From contig JALJCO010003469.1 in the NCBI GenBank assembly GCA_023101725.1, forward strand, positions 248,001 to 312,000: 64,000 nt of DNA, in the 5' to 3' direction. Position numbers and translations under genes: made by a program. Below, piece after piece: positions 34,880-46,500 of the stretch. Within the stretch, counting starts at the first letter, position 1. Each line of letters starts with the position of its first letter. Below the pieces are notes generated by a model that was not told the origin of the DNA, ran no database searches, and was given only the letters and a program-made list of their open reading frames with translations. Origin of the DNA: Atherinomorus stipes (taxonomy: Eukaryota > Chordata > Actinopteri > Atheriniformes > Atherinidae).

Positions 34880-37800
34880 TTAAGTGATGGAGCTAATCAC
34901 AGGGGACCAGAGGGAGTGGAATTCATCTAACTGGTTCTTAGAGGAGGCAGACATCGTCTCAATACTGATATGGTCTACTAAGAAATTCCTAAACTGGCTA
35001 ATGCTCAGATTATTTTTGGATTTCCAGTTTACCAAGATAGTTTTCTTTGCAATACATAATACAGTAAGTATCATATGTGCATAGTTGGTTACCGTGTTGA
35101 TCTCATCCAAGTCCCCCAGTAAACACAGTGTGGGGCTTGCAGGAAAGTTACACCTGAGCCACGTTGACATGTCATCACACACCTGAAGCCAAAACCTCTG
35201 GACAGGTGGACAAGACCACAAGGCGTGAAGATAATTGTCTGTTGTATTCTCATTGCAGTGCAAACAAATATTTGAAGGTGACAGACCCATCTTGAACATC
35301 CTCTGTCCTGTGTAATGTACTCTGTGTAAAACCTTGAATTGTATCAACTGTATATTTGAGTTTTTAGTCATTAGGAACGTGTTTAAACATATCTGTGTCC
35401 ATGTGTTTTGGTTAAGGGTTCTGGACAAGTCAGCCTCCCACTTCGAAGTTGGAAGGGAAATTGAATCATCCAGTTTTAATAATAATCTATATATTTTCGA
35501 CAGTAGTTTGGGGATAGAGAGATTCAGGAATTCTGCTACCCTGACCGGAGTCTGCAAGATCAGTTGGTTAGAGGTATATTTTTTGCTTAGTATAGATTTA
35601 AGTTGATGGTATTCTAAGAATTTAGTACTACTGATCCCGTATTGTAAGGTAAGTGTATTAAATGACAGGAATTTTCCATTTTCAATGATATGTTGTAATT
35701 GTTTTACTCCTTTATCCTTCCAATGCACAAAATTAATCATTTTCTTGTTTTGTAGAATATCCAGGTTATTCCAGATGGGTGTGAGTTTACATGGAATAAT
35801 AGAAGACTCAGTTAACTTCAGGAATTCCCACCATGCTTTCAGAGTAGAGCAGATGTTGATACTTTTAAAGCATTTATGAGATCTGACTGCTGAACTGATG
35901 AACGGCAAGTCAGAGACATCCAGATCCTCACATAATGCTTGTTCTGTGTCTAGCCACGGTTCATCTAGATGGGTAGGTTTCAGCCATTTGGAAATAAATT
36001 GTAGCTTATTTGCTAGGAAATAATAATTGAAATTGGGTGAGTCTAACCCTCCCCGGTCTTTTACCTGTTGTAAGGTTTTTAAACTGATACGTGATGGCTT
36101 GTTTTTCCAAAGAAATTTGGAAATGTGAGAGTCCAGTGACTTAAACCAACTGGAGGAAGGTTTGGTGGGTATCATTGAGAACAAGTAGTTAATTTTCGGT
36201 AGAACCATCATTTTGATGGTAGCAACTCTCCCCATGAGTGATATGGGTAAGTGCTTCCATCGCGTGAGATCTTCCTCTATTGACTTTAATAGCTGGACAT
36301 AATTTAACTTTATTAACTCTGAAAGTTGTGGAGAAATATTTATTCCTAAATATCTGATATTACCAGACTGTATTGTGGTGTTAGGGATGTTTTGTAAAGT
36401 ACAATTAACAGATAAAGCTGTAGTCTTAGTCCAGTTAATAGAGTACTCAGATATCATTGAAAATTTATTGATCAATGTGATTGTCTGGGAGAGAGATGTT
36501 GATGAGTTCTGGAGGAAAAGCAGTACGTCGTCTGCATAAAGACTTATTTTATGTTCTAGATTTTTGCCGGGGATCCCTTTAATATCTCTGTCCTGTCTTA
36601 TAGCGGCTGCTAGTGGTTCAATGAAAATGGCAAAAAGTGAAGGGGAGAGCGGGCAGCCCTGCCTGGTGCCTCGCTGTAAACAGAAACTTGGAGAAGTTTG
36701 GTCATTGGTCCTCACACATGCATTAGGGTTGTTATAAAGTATTTTTATCCAGTCTATGAAATAAGGACCAAAACCAAATTTATTTAATGTTGCAAACAGG
36801 AATTTCCAGTTAACACGATCGAAGGCTTTTTCTGCATCTAACGAGATGATAGTGGATTCCAGATTATGAATGGTAGCATAGTCTATTAGATTAATCAGCC
36901 TGCGTGTGTTAGTAGAAGAATGTCGACCTTTAATAAAACCAGTTTGATCAGGATGTATTATCAGAGGAGTTATTTTTTTCTATCCTTTTAGCGAGTGCTT
37001 TGCTGATTATCTTAAGATCTACATTTATTAATGAGATTGGCCGATAACTAGCTGGAAGTGTCGGGTCTTTACCTGGTTTTAATAATACGGTGATATTTGC
37101 TGAATTCATATTTGGTGGTATTTTCTGTTTCTCTTTTATTTCTAATATCATTTTATAAAAAGTGGGAGCCAGAATTGTCCAGAACTCTTTGTAAAATTCG
37201 ACCGGATATCCATCTGGGCCTGGGGCTTTATTATTGGGCATATGTTGCAGAGCGTCATGTAATTCACTTATTGAGAGGGGTGAATCTAAAACCGTCATAT
37301 TTTCCTGTTGTAGTTTTGGAAGAATGATACTATTGAGAAATTGATTAATATCATCATCTGTGGGGTTTATTTGTGATTTATATAGTGTTCTGTAGAAGTT
37401 TCTAAAAATGTTATTTATCTGGTCAGGATCATGGCTGATACTTCCTTCTGAGTCTTTAACGGAGGAGATTGTTGCTTTTTCCTTATTTATTTTTAACTGA
37501 TTAGCTAGAAGCTTGCCAGACTTGTTACCATGGTCGAAGTTTTCTAAACGAAGTCTTTGAACTAAGAATTGTGTTTTTTGGTCTATTATTTTGTTTAACT
37601 CGAGCTTGAATTTCCTTATATCATTCAGCATGTGTTCCCTCCGGGGAGACCTGGTAGGCGTCTTCTAGTGATTTAATTCTAACTTCTAATTCTGAGATTC
37701 TTGCAGCTTCCTTTTTTTTTTTTATGGGAAGAGAAGGAAATTATTTTCCCTCGCATTACTGCTTTACCTGCTTCCCAAAGGACACATGCTGGAGTTTCTG

Positions 37801-38626
37801 GTACATCGTTGTTCTCTAAATAAATGGACCATTCTCTTTTAAAATAGCTGATAAACTCAGGATCTTTCAGTAATGATGTATTAAATCTCCAACTCCTAGT
37901 TGCTGGTTTAATAGTTTTATTTCTCAGAGTTAATGATACTGGTGCGTGATCACTGATGGTTATTGGGTGGATTTCTATTTCTGAGATTTCACTCATCAGT
38001 GAGCTGCTGGTTAAGAAGTAATCTAATCTAGAGTAGGAATGGTGAACTGAGGAGAAGAAGGTATATTGTCTCGTGGTGGGGTGATGAGATCGCCATGCAT
38101 CACAAAGGCCGAAATCCTTCATGTACTGCTTAACGATATCTGATGAATGCCATATTTTGTTATGTCCTGCTGTACTGAGCCTGTCCATACCTGGATCACA
38201 TACTATGTTGAAGTCTCCGCCCAATAATACCGCCCTATCAGAGTAGTTATGCAAAGCAGAGAAAAATGAGTCAAAGAATAATGGGTCATCTACGTTTGGT
38301 CCATATATATTTGCAATGCATACCTTAAGATTCTGAACAGTTAATGTGACTATTATAAATCTGCCTTCTGGATCTCTGATTACATCATCAATGTCAAATT
38401 TTAACCTGCTATTAATCAGAATTGCTACACCTCTCTGTCTAGAATTATAACCAGCTGAATACACGTGTGGAAACTGTCTTGTCTGAAGGAGATCGACTGA
38501 GGAGTTTGATAAATGTGTTTCCTGAAGTAAGACAATGTCTGCCTGAAGATCTTTTAGCCGGTTGAAAATTTTTAATCTCTTATCCCCTGTGCGAGCTCCG
38601 CGCACATTCCAGGTGACTATTTTCAT
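34880..38626 (-). pseudogene. L1 ORF2: endonuclease, reverse transcriptase and zinc-knuckle region, frameshifted
   Basis: Three segments of one ORF2 of roughly 1,250 residues. Segment 38626-37679 is the AP-type endonuclease (VTWNVRGA, LQETHL, GGDFN and the catalytic SDHAP). Segment 37631-36948 begins the reverse transcriptase (NKAPGPDGYPVEFY, SYRPISLIN). The last segment, open to 34880, holds the polymerase YADD box at about 36538-36527 and a C-terminal CLHCNENTTDNYLHALWSC zinc-binding-like motif. Frame changes fall near an A/T homopolymer around 37712-37722 and near a T run around 36971-36977. In a working element this protein nicks target DNA and copies the RNA in place. These lesions, if real, inactivate it; both lie in homopolymers and could be sequencing errors. 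Confidence 0.92.
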
Positions 38627-39077
38627 TCAACCAACGCTGAAATAAGTGTTACATGCATATTAATAAAGCCGTGCATCTGTTCGCGTATTTCTGCCGTAAG
38701 TATGAATACTAAGCTGCAGGCTAGACGAGTCTGTCTGTGTGTGCATCGCGCTGTTTCTTCCTGCAGTGTGAGTGTGCGTGCACCTGCATGTGTGCCTCGC
38801 GCTGCGTGTGCTGGAGTTTCTACACCCGTAGTGTTCACGTTTGTAAAGTCGCGAGTGAAATGACAGTTCACTGTGTAGGATTGAGGGAAAAAAAGAGGGG
38901 GAGGAAAGAAGTGGAAAGTGAAACAAGAAAAGTGACAGAAAACCAGAGGTTTAAAAAGTGCATCCGTGTTGTGAGCCGTGAAGTCGAAACGGTAGTGAGA
39001 TTAGTAATTATGATCATAACAGATAATAATTCATCTAATCAGAGTTAGGAGGATATGAAACTGAACTGTACCTGACA

Positions 39078-39869
39078 TCAGAAGAGCCACGGGGTGATGT
39101 TTGAGTCCCGATAAAGCTGTCCGTTAATAAATAATTTATCCACCGCGATGACAGCTCGGGATCCCTCCGTAATGGCTTGTTTCCTGATAGGAAACAGGAC
39201 TTTACGCCGGTCCAGGATTTCTTTGGGATACTGGTCGTTTACTCCAAAGTTGGTCCCTTTCAGCTCGCGGCCCTGCTTCTTTACTTGCTCTTTTTGTTTA
39301 AAGTGAACAAACTTAGCAACAATCGGTCTTGGTCTGCGTGAATCCGGCATTTTACTTCCCATGCGGTGGACGCGATGGAAGCCGATACCATTGACTGTAT
39401 CGGAGGGGAGTTTTAGTTGTTTATGAATGAAGGTTTTTATTGTTTCCTCGGGGTTCTCGTCTGCCTGCTCTGGGATCCCTGCAAATACCAGATTATCTCT
39501 CATGCTCCGAGCCTGCAGATCGATTACTGACTCCCTCATCTTTTTATTTTCTCCTGACAGCCGGTTTATTCCCTCAGTGAGGGACTTAACCGTGTCTTGT
39601 AGGTCGGCGTTTGCGGCCGCTAGTGTTTCCACCTGTTTCTGGCTGAACTCCAATGATTCCCGGAGCGCCTGGAATTCTTTATGGAGAACCTCCACCAGGT
39701 TCAAACGGGCGTCAAAGCTGTCTACTTTCCTCTCTATGGAGAGAAGGATATCCATCGAGTTTTCTGATGAAGACATCGCACTAGAGGAATCTCCTACCCG
39801 AGCTCTCTTGACTTTTTTTTTCCTCTCCGGAGTGGACGCTGACTTCGGTTTTTTTAAACCTTTTTTCAT
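39078..39869 (-). CDS. L1 ORF1 RNA-binding protein
   Basis: Open for 263 residues with a single start and stop. It has a basic N-terminus (MKKGLKKPKS), a coiled-coil region from about residue 42 to 122, then an RRM-like domain opening with RDNLVFAGIPE (about 124-134) and a C-terminal domain with basic residues. L1 ORF1 proteins trimerise through the coil and coat the element RNA. Its start is about 240 bp inside the 5' end of the element. No lesion seen. Confidence 0.9.
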   Translation of the reverse strand: MKKGLKKPKSASTPERKKKVKRARVGDSSSAMSSSENSMDILLSIERKVDSFDARLNLVEVLHKEFQALRESLEFSQKQVETLAAANADLQDTVKSLTEGINRLSGENKKMRESVIDLQARSMRDNLVFAGIPEQADENPEETIKTFIHKQLKLPSDTVNGIGFHRVHRMGSKMPDSRRPRPIVAKFVHFKQKEQVKKQGRELKGTNFGVNDQYPKEILDRRKVLFPIRKQAITEGSRAVIAVDKLFINGQLYRDSNITPWLF

Positions 39870-41156
39870 GGCCTGCTGTTCATGGTACAGAAGATCAATG
39901 TAATCCGCCGGGCTGATCGAATCTTCCCCGCTTCCCTCCAGGTTGTACCCTTCACTATACTGATTTTTTTGATTATTTGTTTTAATGATTATTTATTATA
40001 TTGGCAAATATTAATAAGTTCAAGTTGAAGCGCTAAATTTCTTAACTCGCCTGGTTTGAATCGCCTACCGTCCCACAGATACTGCGTCACTACAGCGTCA
40101 TCTGCGTCGTAACTTTATTTTCCACTTACCTTCATGATGAGCAAAACTCTGGAGCACTTTTTTAATATGTCAAATGCAGCCGGCGATCAGGGAGGCTTCT
40201 CGTTTTCCCCCCACTTTCATATAATGGAGTTCGCCGGGGTCCGAGCCAAAAAGGTCCATAAAAGTCCACAAAAACTTGTCAATATTCCTCCATACTGCTC
40301 GTCCAATGTAATCCAAGTGTCCTGAGTGGGTACTGCCATAATTCACTCGAAACTACGCCATTTAGTATATTTTTAAAGCCTAAACAGTAATACATCCCAT
40401 CTCCTGCGAGCAAGCTGATGCGCGTTCATGAAACTACGGAAGCCGCGGCAGACAAGATCACACGTTCTCTTTTTTCTTTCTTTCTTTGTTTTAAATCAAT
40501 ACCCAACACCTCTGGTGTTTGTCCCGGTTTGTCTGCAGCTCTGTCGCTCTTAGCACAATGTAAACAGCAAATTTCTTCTTCTATGCTTGTATTATCAGCA
40601 GAGTAGGCTCTGAACGCAGAGGCTTCCGTAGTTTTACGAACAAGCATTTGCCTGCTTTGTGAAAGTAAGATGTTCTACTGTTTAGGCTCTAAAAATATAC
40701 TAAATGATGTCATTTCTAGTAAGTTATGGACGCTACCCACTCAGGACACTTGGATTACATTGGACGAGCAGTATGGAGGAATATTGACAAGTTTTTGTGG
40801 ACTTTGGATCTTTTTGGCCCAGGCACAATCGAACTCCATTATATGAAAGTTGGGGGGAAAACGAGAAGCCTCCCTGATCGCCGGCTGCATTTGAGATATT
40901 AAAGTGTTTGAGAGTCTTGCTCACAATGAGGGTAAGTGGAAAATAAAGTTACATCATCCTGTGGGTGTACTATTCCTTTTAAGTCTGTAAAAAAGAAGTT
41001 TTTGAAGAAGTTCGTTTTTTTTTTTTACTTTAGAAAGTCTAAAAAATTGGTTGGTTAAATATCGGATGTGTAGCCGATGCCCGATACTCAGTTTTAAGGT
41101 TGATATAGGCCGATACCGATAGGGGGCTGATTACATCGTGCATCCTTATTTATTAC

Positions 41157-41290
41157 AACAAGGCAAGGCAGGCATGTTTATTCATACATTTCATGTACAA
41201 GATGATTCACTGTGCTTTACATAAAAACACTAAAACCTTACAGTTGGGTGCAGGAAAAGCATTTAAAAGTATCAAAAATACAAAATACAA
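41157..41290. repeat. Dispersed repeat with LINE/SINE-tail wording
   Basis: The opening ACAAGGCAAGGCAGGCATGTTTATTCATACATTTCATG is a common start of short interspersed fish repeats. Its ends were not resolved. From here to 42111 no gene is recognised. Confidence 0.4.
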
Positions 41291-42111
41291 AGATACTCCA
41301 CAGCTGGAGTGTTCGGGACAATAGGAGTAAACACTTAGCACAGACAGTAACATCATGGGCTTGATTGACGGATGTAGACACGCTGGGTAGGAAAACGAGG
41401 TGCAGCATTCCCACAGCATGCAAAGAAAAACTGAGCTTTAACATGGGAGTTATGTGTGTGATGTAATAATCCACTACAGACATATTTAATTTTTCATCAC
41501 TGAACATAATCTGTGATGTGTTTACAGTCTCGCTTCTCTCTTTAAGTTTAAAACTGTGATAAACGTTGTGTCTCTGCTGCTTCCACAAATAAAGCTTTGA
41601 TAAACATACAATAACCAGTTGTTGTTTCTGTGACTTTCATTTTCAGATTTAAGATTTATTGTCACTGGACATTTTTTCATTCAAACTGGCTGACGGCGCT
41701 AAGCTGTGTGGATTGAGGGATTCATGAACCATGTCACTATGTGTCAGAGTTCAAAGTGTCATTGTTCTCTTAATAAATGGCTCTGGCTAGCAACACTCAC
41801 AAGAAGCGGACTACAGAGCGAAATGCATTGTGGGTAAACACAACCAAACATTCACAGCTCCATATTTTGCTGCAGTTTGGGTTTGAAGCACCATCTGTGA
41901 CTGGGGAATGGTACGCAGTGGGTCAACTCATGTGATTAGAGGAGTAAGAACTGCATGGGGTTGCTCCTGACCGTTGAAGTTAAAAGACATCTTTAAAAAC
42001 CAGGACATAGAAGACCGATTTTATTCAAGTTCTAATGACCTGTCCATGATCTGGAGGGCTGAGAAGCTACGCCAGCCAAACCCAGCAGATCAGCTTCATC
42101 TGATTTTTATC

Positions 42112-43230
42112 TAGAGATGCACCAATCCAATTTTTTTCCAATCCGATACCTGGGCTGAACGTATCGACTGATGCCCAATACTGATCCGATCCAATACTAC
42201 TGTTGAATGAATGAACCGTATACCTTGCCATGTGAGTAAAGGCATCAAGCTTGTCATAACATGTAGCCTGTTAAAAAGTAGGGACGCACGATATCATCGG
42301 CCCCCTAACGATATCGGCCTTAAAACTGAGTATCGGACAACCGCCACCCCACCAATATTTAACCGATCAGCCCATTGTTTCTAAAGGAAAAAAAAAACCT
42401 TTTTTAGACTTTAAAACTTCTAAAGACTAGGGTGGGAAAAAAAATTCATATGCTGATATATTGACATTTAAAAACACGGTATCAATCTATTTTACTAATG
42501 AAATCTCGCAATATTTCATAGTTCTGTTTCGAAATCTTGAAAATTTTGCGATTTTTATTTTTTTCCCATATGCCGATATATTGACATTCAAAAATGCGGT
42601 ATTGATCTATTTCACTGATGAAATCTTGTGAGAATTGATGAAATATAGCGAGACTTTGTAACAGAACAATGAAATCTCACAAAATTTTGTAAGTAAAATA
42701 GATCGATACTGCGTTTTTAAATATCGATTTGACATCGGCATATGAAAATACAGCGATATTTCAGTGTATCAATATTTTTTCCCTCCCCTATTTTTCAAAG
42801 TTTCGGAAGCGGATAACAAAACTGTTTGCAATGACTGCTTATTTTTTTCAGCTCTAATATCGGTATCGACATCGGTTATCGGCCACAAGAGTTTTAAAAT
42901 ATTGCATTTTGGATATCGACCAAAATTCCAATATCGTGCATCCCTATAAAAAAGGTAACAGCACAGATATTATGTACTTAATACTATTTATAGATAAATA
43001 ACCAAGTGTAAATTAGCAGCAAAAAGAAACACTACTCTGCTCTGAGTGATGATGTAACCGGGGTTGCAAACATAGAACTGAAGTGACTAGATCGCTGTAA
43101 TTTTGTTGCTGTGTATGATATTATTAGGATCAAAATGCTGGATCAGCTTCATTTATTCAATATCCAATCCAGCTAATTAGTCAATATTAGAGCCCATGTG
43201 TGATCCAGGTATCGGATCGGTACATCTCTA
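42112..43230. mobile_element. hAT element with perfect 8-bp duplication, containing another hAT element
   Basis: Ends TAGAGATGCACCAATCC and GGATCGGTACATCTCTA are inverted copies. Identical flanks TTTTTATC are at 42104-42111 and 43231-43238. The element at 42279-42946 was inserted later. Confidence 0.85.
42279..42946. mobile_element. Nested hAT miniature element
   Basis: Ends TAGGGACGCACGATATC and GATATCG...CGTGCATCCCTA with flanks TTAAAAAG and TAAAAAAG (7 of 8). Same family as 22124-22909, in the opposite orientation, and with the same GGTGGG-bounded AT-rich core. Confidence 0.8.
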
Positions 43231-43503
43231 TTTTTATCTGCTTTGCTTCCTTAAATTAATACGGCACAAAATGACAGTATGATCTGAGGGATACCACAAA
43301 AGGCCAGCATGAAATGCATTTTTCTTTCTTTAGACTGTCTTTATCTTTAAAAGTGGTACCCAGAATAAAAACAGTTAAAAAATGGCTACATGTCCTTTCC
43401 AGAAGGTTGTTTCTGGTTCTGTATGACAACGTTCTCCTGAACGAGTTAATGAAATGCGACGTACAGCTTCAGTCTGGCTCTGAACAGCAGCTCTTCAGTT
43501 CTA

Positions 43504-46500
43504 TCAGACGTCTGCATGTGGACGCCCCATGTATCCAGAACTTGTGTCCGTTTCTTCCTCCTCTTGATCAACACACCAGTCCGCTGCAGTTTGTGGGGGT
43601 GGGACTGGAGTAATATCCTCTGAACCCTCAAGAAAGTGCTCCTCTACTGTGTCATGGAGCAAGTGCACCTCTTCCTGCCTGCCGAAGGTTAACGTGAGGA
43701 GGTTTACATCCTGGCCAGCACTCTCCTCCATCGTGTTTTCATGCTCCGTGTCGCCTTCCTGAAATTGTCCTCCAGTTAAACTGTCTAACGCAACGCCTTC
43801 CGGTGAAAACTGTGCTTCAGATTGTGTGTCGAAGTTCGAAGGCGGGTTGGAGGAGGAACTGGGCATAACTTTTAGCTTGGGGGAAGAAGACAAAGATGAA
43901 GATGAGGCGAGGAGGTAAGTTTCCACCCGTTGTTTGTAAGCTCTGTTATTGCTCCCGCTGATGCTCTCTGTTGTACAGTCTTCATCACTCTCATCTGAAG
44001 ACGACGATCTGCGAGTCTTCTCCTCTGCAGAGGGAGATGTTGGCCAAACATTCAGAAAGGATTCGCAGGATGTGATGATCAGGATCTCCTCCACATGCTT
44101 GATGGTTGACTGATTCACAAAGCAAGGAGAGAAAAAGAAGCCTGTTAAAATCCAGGATCAGATCTTTCAGAGACCAGTCTAGCTAATGCTTTAAAGGAAT
44201 AGTACACCCACAGAATAACGTAACCTTATTTTCCCACTTATCCTCATGCTGAGCAAGACTCTGGAGCACTTTTTTAATATGTCAAATGCAGCTGGAGATC
44301 TGGGAAGCTTCTTGTGATATGCCAACATTCAAATAATGGAGGTCCCGAGTGCCCGAACCAAAAACGTCCATAAAATGTAGAAAATGAAGGCACATCATTC
44401 TTTGGGTGTACTATTCCTTAAAAAAAACAAAAACAAAAAACATTCCTGGATCCAAACGGTGATCTGGATTAAGACCGAAATTGAATCAGTTCTTTCTCGT
44501 ATGATTAATCAACATTCCCTGAAATTTTAATGTGACATGCAGACGGATGGACAGACAAACGCTGGCTATTACATTATCTCCGCCACAATTTGGTGGAAGT
44601 AATTAATGAGATGCTTGAAGCCTCATAGCTACAGCTTGGTCTACAGCGCCAGCAGTAAGTCAGATTTGTTTCCAGTCTATAAAATGTGAAAAACAATAAA
44701 AAGAAAAATGGATCACAGAAAAAAGAAAAAAAAAAGATTAGTTTCCAGTGAGAGTTGCAGTCTGCACTTTGCCACCAGTTCTTTTCATAACTTTTAAGGA
44801 CGTCATTCTAGGAGCAGCCGAGGTGTTGAGGGGATCTGGTTGGGAATGAGATCCTGCCCCAAGTGCAAGAGTTCAGGTATCTCCGAGTCTTGTTCACTGA
44901 TTGAAAGATGGAGCAAGAGATCAAAAGGTGGATCAGTGGACTCTGCATCGGTCTGTCATGAAGAAGAAAGAGCTGAAGCAAAAACTAGAGCTCTCGGTTT
45001 TCCAGTCAATCTATGATCCTGCCCTCACCGATGGTCACGAGCTGTGGGTAGTGAGCTAAAGAAGAAGACTGCAAATACAAGCAGCTGAAATGAGCTTCCT
45101 CTCTGTGGTGGCCGGGCTCTCCCTTAGAGAGAGGGTGAGAAGCTCAGTCATCTGGGGGGGGCAAAAGAGCTGCTGCTCCTCCACATCGAGAGGAGCCAGA
45201 TTAGACATCTGCTTCGGATGCCTCCTGGACACCTCCATGGTGAGGTCTTCTGGGAACGTCCCACTGGGAGGACACCCTCATCAAAACCCAGGACATGCTG
45301 GGTTTCTGCATTTTCTAGCTACCCTGGGAACATTTTGAGATCGCCCAGGACGAGCTGGCAGAAGAAGCTGGGGAGAGGAAAGTCTGGGCTTTCCTGCTTA
45401 GGCAGCCGCCCCTGCAACCCAACTCTGGATAAGCGGCAAGAAGATGGATGGATGAAAGGCTAAAATCAAGTATTTACTGTACAAGAATTACTTTACAGCA
45501 TCCCACTTTAAAACCACGAATAATAGCTACCTTTACCAAAAAATACAATAAAACTTGTTTTCCACCATCTAATATCCAAACAACATTTACATGCTTGGGT
45601 ATTTATGCAGAACTTACCAGGACTGATGGCATTTGCCTCTTTTTCAGACAGATGTAACCAGTACAGACCAACATGGCCACACCTGCTCCTACAGCGATCA
45701 CAAACGAGCACACAGCAGCTGAGATCACTGGGTCTGTAGAGACAATTATTCACTCATTAATCAAGACAACTTCTTTCCAACCTGGCAAAAGAAAAATAAA
45801 TGAACAATGTTCATGCTTAGTTTGAACAACCTGATAATAATAAAAGAGTATATTGACCACCAAAGGCCAAGAAATGTTTAAGTCAACACATACAAATGTA
45901 TCATGTCCGAAAATTGTAAATACACTTGAGGTTTTAAGGCAAGCAGTTATAATAATATATTAAATAAACCCTGAAAGTCTTTAACAGCCTTGTTTATTTA
46001 TATACTGCCAAGATAAACTATTTTACTAAAAAAATATATTTTTCCTAAATAATACAGCTATTATATTAACAGTACATTTCTTGCAATTTTAGAAATTTCA
46101 AGAATTTCCAAAGTGAATATTTAATCTGAGCATCTTTCTCTTCATCACAGTCTAAAAGAGAATGTCTCTCGGCTTCTTGAAGAGACTCATCTCAGCTGCT
46201 TTTCGCTACATTTTCAAACCCTCACAATAAGCCGGGCAGAAAAGCCCCCAAAAATTGGTTCGTTCTAGAGGGACCCCGGGGGGGATAAAGAAGCAAGACA
46301 CACCACACCCGGGGAAAAGAGAAAAGAAACCCCTCTCCCGAGAAAGGGGAACGGGGCCCCCCCCCCCCCCCCCCCCCAATTCACACCTACCCCCTCTGCT
46401 CCCTCCTTCTGGACTGTAAATACTGTAAAAACCTCAAAAAAAAGAACTGACTCTTGCTGCTGCAGCAGCAAAAATGAGAACATCTTGAACACTTGTCTGC

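Larger units (their letters stand above)
33364..40108 (-). mobile_element. Near full-length L1-type non-LTR retrotransposon
   Basis: It lies on the minus strand. The 5' end is near 40108 and the poly-A end appears as the T run from 33364. A perfect 14-bp target duplication, GTAACTTTATTTTC, is at 33350-33363 and 40109-40122. In element order: 5' UTR about 40108-39870, ORF1 39869-39078, a 451-bp spacer, ORF2 38626-34880 (frameshifted), and a 1.5-kb 3' UTR that is strongly G-rich on the element strand. The length is about 6.7 kb. Intact ORF1, the perfect duplication and few lesions suggest a fairly recent insertion. Confidence 0.95.
33325..40978. mobile_element. TTAA miniature element (AGGAATAGTACACCC family), split by an L1
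   Basis: The ends AGGAATAGTACACCCACAG and GTGGGTGTACTATTCCTT abut TTAA at 33321-33324 and 40979-40982. Without the L1 it is about 900 bp (33325-33363 plus 40123-40978). The pre-insertion site is readable in the related hAT copy near 22715-22740, where GAAGTTTTAAGGTCTGT is continuous. Confidence 0.85.
32456..41148. mobile_element. hAT element expanded by nested insertions
   Basis: The left side (ATATCGGAATTTTGGCCGATA...) and right side (GCCGATACCGATAGGGGGC...CATCCTTA) match the element at 22124-22909. In this copy the interior is interrupted at a TTAA by a miniature element that itself contains an L1. The extreme left end is decayed, so no duplication could be read. Confidence 0.7.
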
